Shown here in pieces: positions 63,007-64,000 of a DNA stretch of 64,000 bases. The notes beneath the pieces were generated by a model. It searched no databases, was not told the origin of the DNA, and saw only the letters and a program-made list of their open reading frames with translations. The position numbers and the translations under genes were made by a program. The stretch is taken from the NCBI GenBank assembly GCA_001784585.1, contig MFRN01000011.1, positions 63,953-127,952 of the forward strand. The letters are read 5' to 3'. The first letter of the stretch is position 1. Every line of letters starts with the position of its first letter. The DNA comes from Candidatus Melainabacteria bacterium RIFCSPLOWO2_02_FULL_35_15. Lineage in GTDB: Bacteria; Cyanobacteriota; Vampirovibrionia; 2-02-FULL-35-15.

Positions 63007-64000
63007 CTACTGCTTTTTAACCTGAGCCCGGGTATATTCAGTTAAATCAATTGTAGTAAATGTCTGCCCTGCAGGAGTAGAAACAAACAGATCTTCTTTT
63101 TTGCCTGCATAATTTTTTGGTAAGAGTAATTTTATGATTAGTTTAGTATTGTTATCCTTTGTTTTGATCTTTGTAACCTGAATAATATTATTTCTAAATT
63201 CTGCATATGTAAATCTCGACAATTCACCAGATCTGAATTTCTTAGAAATTACAACGTTGGTATTTTTAATCTTAGCTCTTCTGCCTATAAAGTTTTTTCC
63301 TGTGATATGTAATTTAAGACTAAGCCTGTCATTAGGATCTTCTGTAATCTCATATTTTTCTATAAATGGCTTGCCAAAAGGCTTCCCGGTGGTTCTGTAA
63401 ATTTTCTGGGGTTTTATAATATTTAATTCAGCAGAAACTATATCACTTTTGAATCTGCTGACATCATAAATAAATACTTTAGCCGTGCCTTCAGGCTCGC
63501 TTTTGTCAACTACAGTAGTAAATTTAATTATATTGTCTTTAGACAGAGTTATTGTAGCAGGCGGGAGCTTTATTCTGTTTGTGCTTGAGACCCAGCTTAA
63601 TTTTAAATTCGAAGAGTTCACATTAAATATTTTCAGCGGGATTTCCAGGGAAGCTTTGGAACCTGCAATAATTGCTCTTGGCAAATCATATTTTATTTTT
63701 GCATATAGCCTGCCTGGTGTTTTTTCAACTGATTTTAAAACTTCATCTGCTATAAACGGAACTCTTGGAAGCCAGACGCTGGCAATATTTGATTCTTCCA
63801 GTTCAGAAACAGGGATATCTATCACTAAGATACTGAATATAAATCTGCTTGGTTTACAATTGTCTTCGGCTACTGATTTTACTGTAAGTTTGCCGGAAGT
63901 TTTAGGAGTACCTTTGATTAATATGAAATTATATCCCGGCGCTTTATTTAATTCTACAGATTTAAAATCAGAATTCAGACCTGTGATTTTTACTTTGTTT
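63007..64000 (-). CDS. Ig/IPT-like domain protein, 5' part outside the window
   Basis: The frame is open from the TAG at 63007-63009 to the right edge (330 residues visible). The GTG at 63825 is internal, not the start. The visible N-terminal part carries a He_PIG-like end (YNFILIKGTPKTSGKLTV ... FSILV). After about 100 residues of beta-rich sequence comes an IPT-like domain (ITGKNFIGRRAKIKN ... DLFVSTPAGQTF) that closely parallels the C-terminal domains of the giant protein. No Ser linker is visible in this part. It is on the same strand as the giant gene, 298 bp upstream, and may belong to the same surface-protein locus. Confidence 0.8.
   Translation of the reverse strand, partial: NKVKITGLNSDFKSVELNKAPGYNFILIKGTPKTSGKLTVKSVAEDNCKPSRFIFSILVIDIPVSELEESNIASVWLPRVPFIADEVLKSVEKTPGRLYAKIKYDLPRAIIAGSKASLEIPLKIFNVNSSNLKLSWVSSTNRIKLPPATITLSKDNIIKFTTVVDKSEPEGTAKVFIYDVSRFKSDIVSAELNIIKPQKIYRTTGKPFGKPFIEKYEITEDPNDRLSLKLHITGKNFIGRRAKIKNTNVVISKKFRSGELSRFTYAEFRNNIIQVTKIKTKDNNTKLIIKLLLPKNYAGKKEDLFVSTPAGQTFTTIDLTEYTRAQVKKQ

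Noticed and set aside
63007-63825. Complete gene starting at GTG 63825
   Set aside because: The frame stays open upstream to the window edge with Ig-like sequence, so the start is outside.
1-64000. HIP1 octamers (GCGATCGC) as a cyanobacterial marker
   Set aside because: I did not find this octamer in reading the window, so it gives no support for a cyanobacterial affiliation.
1-64000. tRNA or rRNA genes
   Set aside because: No cloverleaf consensus or rRNA-like stretch was recognised in the intergenic regions; a covariance-model scan would be decisive.

Overview
The window is AT-rich, gene-dense bacterial DNA with no rRNA, tRNA, CRISPR array, transposase or phage gene that I could recognise. 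The core genes (MurD, FtsW, FabZ, IspD, Mfd, SurA-like, LeuB, YchF, RibE/RibBA/RibH, MetH, GlpK) point to a free-standing, envelope-building bacterium. My best guess is a non-photosynthetic relative of Cyanobacteria (Melainabacteria/Vampirovibrionia-like) or a neighbouring candidate phylum. This is inference. It rests on heptanucleotide tandem repeats, on GTAGAGAC...GTCTCTAC palindromes and on a polyprenyl synthase next to a DUF212 gene, all of which I associate with cyanobacterial genomes. I saw no HIP1 octamers.

Layout. Bases 1-34166 are mostly housekeeping: a truncated SpoIIE-phosphatase/GHKL fusion; murD-ftsW; fabZ facing a prenyl synthase-DUF212 pair; nrnA-ispD-thrB on the minus strand; hinT-murT-mfd-surA-like-leuB on the plus strand; ychF and a large MFS/spermidine-synthase/TPR fusion; MTHFS; a ribE-ribBA-ribH operon without ribD; a pteridine-reductase-like SDR; an aldehyde dehydrogenase plus class III aminotransferase pair; a helical orphan; and glpK-metH. 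Four convergent gene pairs have overlapping or abutting stop codons, so there is little room for terminators between them.

Bases 34181-64000 are dominated by three secreted-looking minus-strand proteins: a 1278-residue Cys-rich/poly-Ser protein, a 7101-residue giant, and the 3' part of another Ig/IPT-like protein cut by the right edge. An orphan membrane protein and an amino-acid permease sit between the first two. The giant fills one third of the window. Its modules are two seven-repeat Vgb-type propellers, ten He_PIG-type Ig domains arranged as five A-B pairs, many Cys-rich modules and IPT-like C-terminal domains, joined by poly-Ser/Gly linkers. It looks like a surface or extracellular binding protein; the ligand is unknown.

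The second theme is small repeats placed inside genes: a 40-bp perfect palindrome inside glpK, a double palindrome inside the aminotransferase, heptamer arrays inside murT, glpK and the 1278-residue protein (with a short two-copy version in the giant), and a 24-bp duplication in a metH linker. A 131-bp two-hairpin element occurs twice, almost identical, about 31 kb apart.
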